From the NCBI RefSeq assembly GCF_029525575.1, contig NZ_JAPDIA010000009.1, positions 1,116,001-1,180,000 of the forward strand: a stretch of DNA of 64,000 nucleotides, given 5' to 3'. Under the pieces are notes generated by a model, which had not been told where the DNA came from, searched no databases, and saw only the letters and a program-made list of their open reading frames with translations. The translations under genes were made by a program, and so were the position numbers. The DNA comes from Cohnella rhizosphaerae. Lineage in GTDB: Bacteria > Bacillota > Bacilli > Paenibacillales > Paenibacillaceae. Of this stretch, positions 47,034 through 58,453 are shown in pieces; positions within the stretch are counted from its first letter, which is position 1, and each line of letters opens with the position of its first letter.

Positions 47034-50000
47034 ATGTTAAACCGGCGCTTGTTTAATCTTGCACTGCTACTTACTCTGTTAGTTGGTTTTCTGCCTGCAC
47101 CTTCGAGGACAGAAGCAGTTGCAAATAATTCACAAACATTAGACTTGAATTTTGGTGCTTCCACAATTCAAAAAGTCAAAGGTAGCTACTATTTTGATAA
47201 GTCCAGCTTAAACGTTGCTGTCCCAATTTCCACAAGCCGGACTATTAAGAACTATACGTACACGATTAATGGAGTAAGTAAGACGATAAATGGCCCAGTG
47301 TCAGGCAATAAAATTAACTTTACGGCAGATGGAAAAGAAACCACGATATTTGGCGAAGGATTCTCGAACCCTGGTTTTGTGGCAGAACGTACACAGGACG
47401 GGAAAGGATGGACTATTGGTGCGACAGATCCGGATACTGGTCGAATATACTCAATCAAATATGCGCCGATGTCTGGATCTGGATGCTTTACAGGAAGCGT
47501 GTCCGGTTGCCCAGGCCTGATCCCCGTATCTGGATCCGATCTACGAAATAACAATTCAACCGTAACGATTCCGAATAATATTTTGAGATTTAGTAACGGA
47601 GATGCATACAGCTATTCGAAGGATGTTCCTCCAGTTGATAATATGTACTTAGTGAAAGGAAGCTTTGATTCGACAGAACGGGTTCCTTGGACTTCAATTG
47701 TATCCTGTTCTGTCACGATTACTGGAGCTACGCCATCGCTTGGCGGGGTCACTGTAATGGAGTATGGTGCAGGCAATTGCGGAAAAGGAAAGCTGAAAGC
47801 CCATCGCGCACTTATAAGTACCGGTGCTGAAGGATCAGATTACGAGAACGTTAACAACGGAAAAAGCGGTCTTAAAATCATGCGTAATTACTTCATGAAT
47901 ATATTAACTTCTTGGAAAGCCACCACCTACGCCTACCAAGGCACCATTACAATCAACTACGAGCCGCCTGCCCCCAACAAAAACGGCTTCACCGGAGACT
48001 TCGACATACTGCCCGCCAACACGATTACATACGGGGATACTTTTAAGTTCCATCCGCGCGACATCGAGACGACCGGCATTTGTACGTTCCAATCGTTGAA
48101 ATTCCGTATCACGCGGGGGACGCTTGTTTTCGAGGGTTCATCCATTACAAGTAAGACTACCGATGACGTTTACACATCTGCCAAGTATCCATACGTCATC
48201 CAGTCCGGTTCGACGCACGATGTTTACATGCAAATTAACACGAGCTGCGGCAGTGATTGGATCGGTCCGCAACCGCTTGAAGTAATGAGTCCCGGCAGTG
48301 GCAGCACGCCTACGCCGGTTCCGACATCCGGACCGACGTCGACTCCAACGCCGACGCCGGACAATAAGCCGCCGGTTGCTCGCATTAGCTGGCTGAAGTC
48401 GGGAACGACGAACCAGGTGGCAGCGGTGGCGCAGAACAGCATCGTGGACGTGAAGGTGATGGAGAAAAGCGATCCGGACGGCGACGAGGTGACGGTCAAG
48501 GACTGGGACTTCGACAGCGGCACGGATTGGCTCAAATCCAAGGGCGAAGCTTTTGGGGGCGGCCCCTACGAGGGCATTAACGGATTTGCCGGCATAATGG
48601 CCACGGAGCTAGGCGCGCATACGATCAAGATGACGGTTCAGGACACGAAGGGAGCGACGTACACGACTTCGGCCACGCTGAACGTCGTCGACGCGAAGCC
48701 CGTTGCCGTCATCCGAGCGCCGATCAACGTCGTGGAGGGCCGGGCGCTGCCGTCTCCGATCGACGGTACCTTATCCTATAGTCCGTTGGGGCTGCAAATC
48801 ACGGAGTACGATTGGACCAACAAGGCGGATCGCTACTACACGCCGGGCAACGAGATCGTGAGGCTGCGCGTCAAAGACGAGGAGGGCCGCTGGTCCGATA
48901 TCGCGCAAAAGACAATCGAAGTCCTCCCGGATCTGCCGCCGATCGATACGCTCGCCGTGCCGACGGAAGGTACGCGCCTGGGGACTTCCGCCATCCAAAG
49001 CGGCGCTTACAGCCCGGACTACGATCAGATCGTATCGCACAAGATCGAAATGAAGTACGACGCCGCCAACGACGGGTTTGCCAACGATAGCTGGCAGATT
49101 GTCGTAAACGGCAACGGGGACGCCGAAAGCTTCACATTCACGCCGAGCCGGGTCGGCAAGTATTTGTTTCAGGAGACCGTCTGCGAGGACTTCGGTAAAT
49201 GCGGCAACACGAATGGACAGCCGGAATCCGAGCGTACGCTGAACGTGACGAACCTCGCTCCGACAGCAGACGTTAAAACAGAATCGGATGTGACGGATCC
49301 GCCGAGCGCTACGCCGATGCTGATGACCGATCTTTTCAACACCGGACGATTTTTCAACCTTGCGAAAGGGACTGTCGGCGATAAATCGAGCTGGAAGCTG
49401 GAGAACGGCGTTCTCAAAACAAAAATCAAGACGCCTCTGCGCAACGTCGGCCAAGCGCATAAGCCTTTCACTTCGGATTATCAGAACGGCGTGCCGTTTT
49501 ATTTTCAGGGCTTTAAAGACAACGGAACATTGACGGAATACGGCGAGACCTACGGCTTCGAAAATCGCGTGGCGACGCCCTTTTACAGCATGCAAAGCAA
49601 CCCGACAACGAACCAGCTCTTTATTCCAGGCTTGTCCGGATCCGTCATGGGTTGGATCGAAGATGACAAGTACACCTACATCATGACGCAGCCTGATCGA
49701 TACTACTATAATGATCAGACGATTTATGTGTACGACAAATCCTTCAACCTGATATGGAGCAAGACCATTCCCTATACGCCTTTAGAAAATCAACGCTGGG
49801 TTTACGGATCGTCCATCGACATGATTCATTTTACCGAAGTGTATCATACCAGCGAGCAAGTGATGCGGGTACACGACAACACGCTGACGGTAACAGTCAT
49901 GGATAAAAACGATCCGGCGAAAGAATTCTTCATTGGCTATAATCGCGATACCGGTGCGGAAAGCTTTAAGATTCCGATCAGCGCCTATGGACGTACGTTT

Positions 50001-53000
50001 ATCGGGCCGGACGGTTACTTGCTCGGAACCAAAAAGTACGACTTTAATGGCAACGATACGGGGATAACATTCACCGGCTTAAATGCCGATCGGGCGTTCA
50101 CATCGTTTAAATATAATTACTTCTACGGCAACTCTGCAGGCAACGGCAGTTACAGCTATGTTATGTTTAATCCGAACATGACGCCGAAGGCCAGTTACGG
50201 CAACAACTGGTCCAATGGCGATCAGGATCATTCGCAGCCTTATTTCATCGGAACGGACAGCAGCGGCAATCTTATCGGGGCCGGCAGCGGCGACCATCTT
50301 AATGTACCGCCATACGGCGCCCAAACCAGAATCTATAAGTTGGCCCCGAACGGCGCTTTGACGTATTCTCAATTTCCGAATTATCGCTTTGACGGCGACG
50401 ACTTGACATCGGTGCTCCTGGCGCTGGATTACAAGGACCATGTTTGGTTTTCCGGGGCATCGTACGATGCGCACGATGTCAAAGTGTACGACGAGAGCGC
50501 CAACTTGTTAAAGACGATCCCGTTCCGAATGCCCGAGATTCGCCCAGGAAATCAAGGGGTCGTCTGCAGGGCGCAATACGGATTCGTCGGCGCGGACGGC
50601 CTGGTTACGATCATGGGGATGTGTATGGATACGGCAGTAGGCCCATGGGCTGTGTACATCAAGTACATGGTGATCGATCCGAACGATTTTTCGGTCGTGG
50701 TGGAAGGCAATACGCCGAACATGGCCATGTATAGCTATCCTTGGACGGATCCGGGAACCGGGTTTCCGACTTTAATCCATCCGCATGACGATCAGACGTT
50801 TATTCTTGAATTCCGCGACTATTCGCGCGCCTTTTATATCCTGAAGACGAACGGCGCCACGCCGCGGCCCAAGATTGTCGATGCCGGCGAATCGACGCCG
50901 GACCTGATCACGGGTTCGTTCGTCGCCGCTAACCAGACGCTGAAGGCAAGTCTCAAAGCCGGCGCGCCCGACGGCAAGGGCACCGGGTTCGCCTACCGGA
51001 TCCGGGACGATCGGAACTACTACAGCGTCGAGTGGGAAGCGAACGAGTTGCGCGTCAAAAAAGACGGTGAACGGTAACGCGAGCGTCGTCTGGAGCAAGT
51101 CGTACCCGATGGTGGCCAATCAGGTGTACGACGTAAAATTCGTACCGGGTGTCAATTCCTTCGACGTCTATGTGAATCGCCTCTACCAAGCGACGATCAA
51201 CGAATCAACATGGACGGACGGCAAGTTCGGGATCATTAACCGCGCGCAGCAGGACGTTTCGTTCCTAGGCGCATCGACGGAGGCGGCGCCGGCCGGGTAC
51301 GGCAAGATCGAAGGCATCGCGCTTGTCGGTCAGCAGGTTAACTACACGATGTCCTATAGCGATGAGGAAAGCGATCCAAAGCTGACAGCCGGAGATTCGT
51401 GGGTGTATTCGCATAACCCGAATGCGCTGCTGCAGCCGCAAGGGACCGCGGCGTTCAGCGGTCAGACATTGACGTCGCCAGTGCTCGCGTTCCCGTTCTC
51501 CGGAGATTATACGTTCACGTATAAGACCAAGGACGATCCGCATCCGTCGCATCGTTATCCGGATGTCGCCTTTAATGCTTATCGCCAGGAGTCGAACATC
51601 GTAACGGGCAAGATCCGGGTGCATCGCCGGCCGATCGCCGACTTTACGGCGACCTGGAATTCAAACGGCACGATCAGCTATGCCGATGCCTCCTACGATC
51701 CGGATCGCTACAACCCGGCGAATGGCTCGTACGCGACGGAGAACACCGGCATCAACTACCAGGCGACGCGCGGCGTCCTGGAGTACCGCTACCGGTACCG
51801 CGCAGCCGGTAGCTCGAGGTACATCGATCTGAAGCCGACCAAGCTGTTCGGCGGCACGTACATCATCGAGCTCTCCGTCCGCGACGAGTACAACGCCTGG
51901 TCGGAATGGGCCACGCAGACGATCGTCGCCGGCGGCTCCGCGCCGCTGCCGCCGAATCCGGGCTTTACGATCGCGCCGTCGACGCAGTATCGCTTCACGA
52001 ATGTGACGATCAATTCGACGGCCAGCGATCCGCAGGACGGAGCGCGCGATAACGTCGAGCATGCCTACTACATTAAGAATCTGACGACCGGCGGACCGGA
52101 AACGCTGCAGAGCGACGTCCGGACCAGCTGGACGAAGGACTTCAGTTCGCTTGGCGTATTCCAAGTTCGCCAGGTGGTCATTAACAGCTACGGCCTCTAT
52201 GCGGAAATCTCGCATAACGTCTCGATCGTCAACCGCAAGCCGGTCGCGGGCATCACGGAGCCGGCCAGCGCGAGCGCAGCTGCGCCGACGATGTACGATA
52301 CGCAGCGGCCGACGATGAAGTGGACCTACAGCGACGGGGATGGCGACCGGCAGACGCAGTACCAGCTGCATTTCTACAAGGCCGACGGTACGTTTTACAG
52401 GGATTCGGTCGCGATCGGCGGATCGGATCTTGCATGGACGCCTGCGTCGGACTTCGCGGACAATACGACCTATTATGTTTACGTTCGCGTCATGGACGGT
52501 ACGGACTGGTCGGATTGGAGCGCGCCGCATTGCTTCCGCATCGTGACGAACAAGCCGCCGACGGCGGATCTCTCCTGGATGCCTCAGCCCGTCTGGGAAG
52601 GCGACACGGTCAAGCTGCTCCCGACGATGGCGGATCCGGACGGCGACAGGCTGAACGCCGTCTACGAGATCGAGTCGCCGACGGGCGCGAAGCGCACCGT
52701 GAACGAGCAGCGCACGCCGCCTTACGGCGGAGCGGGTCCGACGTTCGTCGCCGGTACGCCGGGCGACTGGACCGTGCGGCTGACGGTGAGCGACGGCAAG
52801 GCGCCGGCCGTCACCGTCGTCAAGACGATCGCCGTCGCGCCGCTGGGCGTGACCGGACGGGTGCTGCACACGGCGGCGTGGGAGGACAACCGTCTGCGCT
52901 TCAATGCGGCTCATCCGGGCAAGGAACGTCCGGCCCACTGGTTCTGGGCGGGCGAGCTGTTCGTCCTTGAAGCGGCGACGACGGACACCGGCGCTTCGGA

Positions 53001-53262
53001 TACGAAGGCCGCGACCGTCAGCGCCGAAGCGGGACCGAAGCTGAAGGCGGCGCTGCAAGCCGTCCAGCCGAACAGGCCGACGGCATGGAAGGGCGAGCTC
53101 GGCAGCGAGCAATACGGGGCGCCGCTCAAGGAGCTTCCGGAAGGCGACTATACTTTCGTGTTTACGGCGACGTACACGAACGGCGTCGTCAAGAAGTCGA
53201 CGGCCGTCGTCCGCGTCGTCGATACGGTGGACGGATTTACGAACGTGCATCGCGTTCAATAA
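47034..53262 (+). CDS. Giant secreted protein with PKD/Ig-like domains (about 2,075 aa)
   Basis: ATG 47034 after aaggagg. A signal peptide (residues 1-30, LALLLTLLVGFLPAP) is followed by a Ser/Thr/Asn-rich region of lower GC, a Pro/Thr linker (TPTPVPTSGPTSTPTPTPD, about 425-445), and repeated PKD-like or cadherin-like domains (DPDGDEVTVKDWDFD; TYSDGDGDRQTQYQLHF; DPDGDRLNAVYEIE). The centre contains a beta-propeller-like region (ITFTGLNADRAFTSFK). No SLH, LPXTG or C-terminal anchor is seen. The A6 run at 51057-51062 is one base too long (VKKTVNGNASVVWSKSYPM after correction). It is likely a cell- or spore-surface adhesive or structural protein. Confidence 0.85.
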
Positions 53263-53270
53263 AAACAGTG

Positions 53271-53315
53271 AAAAACAGCTTCGGAAAAGGACATCGTCCT
53301 TCCGGAGCTGTTTTT
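53271..53315 (+). terminator. Terminator after the giant PKD protein
   Basis: Long hairpin aaaacagcttcggaaaagga with complement, then T5. Confidence 0.85.
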
Positions 53316-53444
53316 GCATGCATGCGGACGTTCGTCCCTGGAACCGTGCGACTTGTCCGGGGGCCGATCGCCCCGAATTGGCGCTTGCGGATGGATATGC
53401 GTCCACGTCCTGTCCGAGAGAGGCGCATATATTGTATCCGGGTG

Positions 53445-54659
53445 ATGAACATGCCGTACAAGCGCGGACACAGAGGAAGACGCATTCGGAGACGCCTGCG
53501 GCCCGGTCCGTACCTCGCGTCCGGACGCAGGCAAGGCTGGCTGGAGGGCTGGAGGCTGGGCGCATGCCGGCGAATCGCGGAGGCAACTCCGCCGCCGTCC
53601 GTCCGCCGCAGACCCTGGCGCGTCATGTACGTGCCGCAAGGCTTCGACGCGATCGACCAAGGCGTCGTCGCCGCGCTCGGCGAGACGACGCACCTGATCG
53701 TATCGCCGCAGGCGGAAATGCTGACGTACGCGGAGAATTACCGGCCCGATGCGGTGCTGGTGATGAACGGCCTCCATACGTTTCCCGCGAATCAGCGAGA
53801 GCAGATCGAGGGAATCCGGCGGCTTGGAATCAAGACGGCGATCTGGTTCGTGGACGATCCGTACGTATCGGAAGACTCCGCGGCGATCGCGCCAAGCTAC
53901 GACTACGTGTTCACGCACGAGCGGAGCTGCGTGCCGCAATACGAGGAGCTCGGATGCGAAAAGGCGTATCACTTGCCGCTCGCCGCCCATCAGGAGCTGT
54001 TCAGGCCGATGGCCGTCGAGGAAGCGTACAGGACGGATATTTGCTTTATCGGCGTCGCTTTCTGGAACCGCGTCGAGCTGTTCGACAGCATCGTGGACTA
54101 TCTGAAAGACAAGAAGGTGCTCATCGCGGGCAGCCATTGGGATCGGATGCGCCATTACGACCGGCTCTCGAAGTTCGTCCGCAGCGGCTGGATCGAGGTG
54201 CCGGAGACCGTCAAGTATTACAACGGCGCCAAGATCGTCATCAATATGCATCGGACGACGGAGCCGCTCAGCGACAACAAAAACACGCACCGCTGGGAGG
54301 GACATTCGGTCAATCCCCGCACGTTCGAGATCGCATCCTGCGGCACGCTGCAACTGACGGACCTGCGACCCGAGCTTCCGGAATACTACCGGCTCGGAGA
54401 AGAGATGGCGTCCTTCTCGAATCCGCGCGAGCTGACGGAGATCGTCGATTACTATTTGCGCAACGAAGAGGAGCGGCTGAAGGTGGCGGCCCGCGGCTAT
54501 CGGCGGACGCGCGCCGAGCATACGTTCGTCGGCAGGGTGACGCGGCTGCTCGATACGATCGGGCTGGCCGATCCCGAAAAGCCGCCGGCAGGGGGAGGGA
54601 AGCACGATTGGCTAAGATCGTCGGAGTGCGCAGAAAAAAAGCGGCCGCGATGCCGGTAA
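53445..54659 (+). CDS. CgeB-like spore-surface glycosyltransferase 1, with basic N-terminal tag
   Basis: 404 residues. Residues 1-22 are basic (RGHRGRRIRRRLR), then GRRQGWLEGWRLGACRR (about 30-46) with glycine every fourth residue. The CgeB-type domain follows: YVPQGFDAIDQGVVAALGE, KTAIWFVDDPYVSED, YDYVFTHERSCVPQYEELG and FEIASCGTLQLTDLRPELPE. CgeB is a predicted glycosyltransferase that completes the outermost spore layer in B. subtilis. Upstream in-frame starts exist but none has a good ribosome site. If the G5 run at 54591-54595 has one extra G, the protein ends at 54615 and overlaps the next gene by only 8 bp. Confidence 0.85.
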   Translation: MNMPYKRGHRGRRIRRRLRPGPYLASGRRQGWLEGWRLGACRRIAEATPPPSVRRRPWRVMYVPQGFDAIDQGVVAALGETTHLIVSPQAEMLTYAENYRPDAVLVMNGLHTFPANQREQIEGIRRLGIKTAIWFVDDPYVSEDSAAIAPSYDYVFTHERSCVPQYEELGCEKAYHLPLAAHQELFRPMAVEEAYRTDICFIGVAFWNRVELFDSIVDYLKDKKVLIAGSHWDRMRHYDRLSKFVRSGWIEVPETVKYYNGAKIVINMHRTTEPLSDNKNTHRWEGHSVNPRTFEIASCGTLQLTDLRPELPEYYRLGEEMASFSNPRELTEIVDYYLRNEEERLKVAARGYRRTRAEHTFVGRVTRLLDTIGLADPEKPPAGGGKHDWLRSSECAEKKRPRCR

Positions 54660-55753
54660 AAAGACGGAGAAACCGCCCGGCCGTCGGCGACGGCTACGGC
54701 TTGGGCTGGCAGCACGGATATTGGTACGGCCAATGCGAGTCGATCGTCCAGCGCACGGTCGCGCCTTTCTATATCCGGGATATGCACGTGCTCTTCATTA
54801 CTTCGGGCAAAGGCTTCCCGTACAGCCCGCTCGACAATGCGGTCGGCCAAACGCTGACGCAGCTCGTGGCCAGGCTGTCCGTCATGTCGCCGAAGGACGA
54901 TATTCTCGGCTTCGCGACCCGCGAGATGCCCGCGCTGGCCATCGTGCTGGACGGCCTTGATTTTCCGGTATCCACGATCGACGCGCTCCGGTCCATGGGC
55001 ATTCGGACCGCGATCTGGTTCACGGACGATCCGTACTACACCGAGGTGACGGCGAATCTGGCGCCGCACTACGACTTCGTGTTCACGCTCGAGCGCAATT
55101 GCGTGCCGTTCTACGAGCAGCGCGGCTGCGCTCGCGTTCACTACCTGCCGCTCGGCGTGCATACGGCCGACTTCCGGCCGCGCAATCCCCGGTACGAGCT
55201 GCGGGGAGACATCTGCTTCATCGGCAGCGCCTACTGGAACCGGATCCGGCTGTTCGAGGAGCTGCTTCCGCGCATGTCGAAGCGCAGCTTCAGGCTGTCG
55301 GGACTGTGGTGGGATCGTCTTTCCGATTATGCGAAATGGCAGGACCGGATCGATCTGGGCAAATGGATGGGACCGATCGATACGGCGGAGCAGTACAATG
55401 CGCACAAGATCGTCATCAACGTCCACCGGGCGCACGACGACAGTACGTTTAACCGCAATATCTACAACATCCCGGCGGTCTCCCCGAATCCGCGCACCTT
55501 CGAGATCGCCGCTTGCGGCACGCTTCTGATGAGCGATAACCGGGAGGACCTGGCGCAATTTTATACGCCGGGCGTCGAGATCGTCACCTACGATTCGGCG
55601 CAGGACATGGCCGACAAGATGGATTACTACCTCTCGCACGAAGAAGAGCGGCGGCAGATCGCGCTTCGCGGACTGCACCGGACGCTGCGCGACCACACGT
55701 ACGTGTCCCGCCTGTCGCAGCTGCTGGACCTGGCCACGATGCCGCTGGCCTAA
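54608..55753 (+). CDS. CgeB-like spore-surface glycosyltransferase 2, with basic N-terminal tag
   Basis: 381 residues from TTG 54608, with gagggaag before it. Basic residues 5-24 (VRRKKAAAMPVKRRRNR), then GDGYGLGWQHGYWYGQC (about 28-45). The CgeB domain is a clear paralogue of the preceding protein: LFITSGKGFPYSPLDNAVGQ, RTAIWFTDDPYYTE, YDFVFTLERNCVPFYEQRG and FEIAACGTLLMSDN. The two genes overlap, in keeping with a tandem duplication. They probably transfer different sugars of the same surface glycan, or work as a pair. Confidence 0.85.
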   Translation: MAKIVGVRRKKAAAMPVKRRRNRPAVGDGYGLGWQHGYWYGQCESIVQRTVAPFYIRDMHVLFITSGKGFPYSPLDNAVGQTLTQLVARLSVMSPKDDILGFATREMPALAIVLDGLDFPVSTIDALRSMGIRTAIWFTDDPYYTEVTANLAPHYDFVFTLERNCVPFYEQRGCARVHYLPLGVHTADFRPRNPRYELRGDICFIGSAYWNRIRLFEELLPRMSKRSFRLSGLWWDRLSDYAKWQDRIDLGKWMGPIDTAEQYNAHKIVINVHRAHDDSTFNRNIYNIPAVSPNPRTFEIAACGTLLMSDNREDLAQFYTPGVEIVTYDSAQDMADKMDYYLSHEEERRQIALRGLHRTLRDHTYVSRLSQLLDLATMPLA

Positions 55754-55779
55754 CTTTCTACTAAAGGAGATGAGGCGCC

Positions 55780-57357
55780 GTGGGCCCAAAGCCGAAGCTG
55801 CTTCTATTCTCCCATCTCAGCGGCGTCGACGTGATGACCGGAGCGGAAAAGCTGTTCCTCCTCTTCATCCGCGAGCTCGCGGCGCACTTCGACTGCAGGC
55901 TGGTCGTGCCGCAGGAGGGCGTGCTCGCCGCGCAGGCGCGCGCCGCCGGGATCGGGACGATTGAAATGGAGCTGCCGCTCAGCCTTGCGCTGTTCAGCGC
56001 GCTGCCCCAGGTGGACGCCGAGATCGGCGCGCTGCCGTCGCATCCGGCGTGGGAGCCGCTCGTCTTCCTGATGCTCCGCGAGTCGCCGGATTACGTCTGG
56101 ACCAACACGACCGTGCATCCGATGCCCGCGATGGCCGCGACTTCTCTTGGCATTCCGACGATCTGGTCGGTCATGGAGACGATGCGAAATGCGCCGCACC
56201 GGCCGCAGGCCGCTGCGATCGTGAGTCTATACAGCCAGCTGATCGTCGGCATCTCGGACAGCGTGCTGGAGCCTTACCGCGAATCCGGCGCGGGCGGCAA
56301 GACGGTCGTGCTGCGGCCGTACGTCGAGCCGTCCGCCCACGCTCCGGAGCGATGGCCGGACATCCGCGCGCGCCAGCGCAGCCGTCTCGGCTTCGGCGAG
56401 GAAAACTTCGTGGCCGGCTTCGTGGCCGCCACGATCTATCCGAACAAGGGACTGCTCGAGTTCGTCCACGCGATGGTCCCGCTCATGAAGCAGCACCCGG
56501 GCGTACGCGCGATGATCGTCGGCAAGTCGGTCGACGAAGCGTATGTCCATATGTGCCGGGAGTTCATCTGGCGCCAGGATCTGAGCAGCCGCTTCGCCTG
56601 GATGGAATTCCGCGAGCAGATCGAGGAAATCTACGCCCCGATGGATGCGGTCGTCGTCCCGAGCCTCGTCCCGGAGGGCTTCGGCATGACCGCGCTCGAG
56701 GGGATGATGTTCGGCAAGCCGGTCGTCGCCTTTGCGGCGGGCGGACTGCGCGAAATTCTCGAGCAGGCGGAGGCCGGCGCGTGGCTCGTGACGACGGGGC
56801 ATACGCAGGGGCTGACGGAACGGCTTTCCATGCTGCTAAGCGATCCGGCGCTGCGCCAGTCGCTCGGCGCGAACAACGCCAGACTCGCGGCGGAGCGCTT
56901 TAGCGTCGGGCGATTCCGCGAGGCGCTCGGCGCCTGGCTCCGGCGTCTGCCGCCGCCGGCGTCCGCCCGGCCGGAGGCGCCGCAGCCCGAGATTCCGCAG
57001 CAGGGGCTTCTGCGCGGCGCGGGCAAGGGCACGGTGTACCTGATCCAGAACGGCCGCAAGCGTCCCTTCACCACGCCGAAGGCGCTGCGGGATCACGGCT
57101 TCCGCTTCGAGGACATCCGGGACGTTCCGGAGCTTGTCCTCGACTTCATCCCGGACGGGGAGCCGCTGATCGAAGCGGCGAGCCGCAGGCCGCGGCGGGG
57201 ACGCCGGCGCCTGCGGAAGCGCGGTCGCTCCCGGATTCGCGGGATGCGTTCGGGCGCCGTCCGCCGCGGGGGACGCGGCCGCAGGCGAATCGCCGGGCGA
57301 AGCGGCGGACGCAGGAGAAGAAAGTCAACATCTGCGAGGAAAAGGAAAGGAAGATGA
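55780..57357 (+). CDS. GT4-family glycosyltransferase with C-terminal beta module and polybasic tail
   Basis: 525 residues from GTG 55780 behind aaaggagatgag. GT-B fold: SHLSGVDVMTGAEKLF at the start, AATIYPNKGLLEFVHAM and SLVPEGFGMTALEGMMFG with the EX7E glutamates. At about residues 410-465 is a module GKGTVYLIQNGRKRPFTTPK, also seen in the tagged GT2 at 42.4 kb. The last 55 residues are almost only Arg, Gly, Ser and Lys (GRRRLRKRGRSRIRG). Here the basic region is C-terminal and the glycine motif is absent. It is directly followed by the nucleotide-sugar genes. Confidence 0.85.
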   Translation: MGPKPKLLLFSHLSGVDVMTGAEKLFLLFIRELAAHFDCRLVVPQEGVLAAQARAAGIGTIEMELPLSLALFSALPQVDAEIGALPSHPAWEPLVFLMLRESPDYVWTNTTVHPMPAMAATSLGIPTIWSVMETMRNAPHRPQAAAIVSLYSQLIVGISDSVLEPYRESGAGGKTVVLRPYVEPSAHAPERWPDIRARQRSRLGFGEENFVAGFVAATIYPNKGLLEFVHAMVPLMKQHPGVRAMIVGKSVDEAYVHMCREFIWRQDLSSRFAWMEFREQIEEIYAPMDAVVVPSLVPEGFGMTALEGMMFGKPVVAFAAGGLREILEQAEAGAWLVTTGHTQGLTERLSMLLSDPALRQSLGANNARLAAERFSVGRFREALGAWLRRLPPPASARPEAPQPEIPQQGLLRGAGKGTVYLIQNGRKRPFTTPKALRDHGFRFEDIRDVPELVLDFIPDGEPLIEAASRRPRRGRRRLRKRGRSRIRGMRSGAVRRGGRGRRRIAGRSGGRRRRKSTSARKRKGR

Positions 57358-57361
57358 TGGC

Positions 57362-58453
57362 ATGCGAGTCGTCACGATCCTGGGCACGCGGCCGGAGGTT
57401 ATCCGGCTCAGCCTGCTCACGCGCCTTCTGGACGATCTCTCGAGTCGTCACGTGATCGTGCATACCGGGCAAAATTTCTCGCCGAGGCTGAATGACATTT
57501 TCTACGAGGAAATGGCGCTTCGGCAGCCCGACGTTCAAATCGCGGCGCGCAAGGAAACGGTCGGGGCCCAGCTGTCCGCCACGTTCGCCGCGGTCGAGGA
57601 AGTGCTGCTGCGCGAGCGGCCGGACCGCGTGCTGCTGCTCGGCGACACGAACAGCGCGCTGTGCGCGGTGCTTGCGGAGCGGCTCGGCTTTCCGGTCGTG
57701 CATATGGAGGCGGGCAACCGCTGCTTCGATCTGGCCGTGCCGGAGGAGAAAAATCGCCGCATCATCGACGCGGTGTCGACCGCCAATCTCCCTTATACGG
57801 AAAACAGCAAGCAAAACCTGCTGCGCGAGGGCTTTCCCGTCGCGCGGATTTTCAAGACGGGCAATCCGATCTTCGAGGTGCTCGAGCACTACAAGCCGAA
57901 AATCGACGCCAGCGACGTGCTGGAGCGGCTGAAGCTGCAGCCCGGCGGCTATCTGCTCGCCACGATCCATCGCGCGGAAAACGTCGACGATCCGGGACGG
58001 CTGCGGGAGATCGTGACCGGCCTCGGCATGACGGCGGAGCAGCAGGGGATGCGGCTCATCTGCAGCCTGCATCCGCGGACGCGCTCGCGCCTCACGACGG
58101 ACATGGCCGAGCTGATCCACCCGCTGCTCGAGTTCCACGAGCCGTTCGGCTTTTTCGACTTTGTGCGGTTGGAGCGCAGCGCGCGCTGCGTACTGACCGA
58201 CAGCGGGACGGTTCAGGAGGAATGCTGCATCTTCCAGGTGCCCGCGGTCACGGTGCGGCGGACGACCGAGCGCCCGGAGACGGTCGATTGCGGCAGCAAC
58301 ATCGTGTCCGGCGTCGAGGCGCGCGCGATCGCCAGGTCCGCGGACGCGATGATTCGTCTCGGCGCGGGCTGGCAGCTGCCTGAGGGCTATGGGGACCGTC
58401 AAGTATCTGCAAAGGTGGCCAAATACGTGCTTGGAGGGATGATGGATGTATGA
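57362..58453 (+). CDS. UDP-HexNAc 2-epimerase, WecB family (FnlC/QnlB-type)
   Basis: 363 residues. The fold and motifs are those of WecB-like hydrolysing-type 2-epimerases: GTRPEVIRLSLL, HTGQNFS, LLLGDTNSAL, HRAENVD and DSGTVQEECC. The segment EAGNRCFDLAVPEEKNRRII is characteristic of the branch that epimerises UDP-2-acetamido-2,6-dideoxy-L-sugars (FnlC, CapG, WbvD) rather than UDP-GlcNAc. It overlaps the next SDR gene by 8 bp. With the two following genes it fits a route to UDP-L-QuiNAc or UDP-L-FucNAc. Confidence 0.85.
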   Translation: MRVVTILGTRPEVIRLSLLTRLLDDLSSRHVIVHTGQNFSPRLNDIFYEEMALRQPDVQIAARKETVGAQLSATFAAVEEVLLRERPDRVLLLGDTNSALCAVLAERLGFPVVHMEAGNRCFDLAVPEEKNRRIIDAVSTANLPYTENSKQNLLREGFPVARIFKTGNPIFEVLEHYKPKIDASDVLERLKLQPGGYLLATIHRAENVDDPGRLREIVTGLGMTAEQQGMRLICSLHPRTRSRLTTDMAELIHPLLEFHEPFGFFDFVRLERSARCVLTDSGTVQEECCIFQVPAVTVRRTTERPETVDCGSNIVSGVEARAIARSADAMIRLGAGWQLPEGYGDRQVSAKVAKYVLGGMMDV

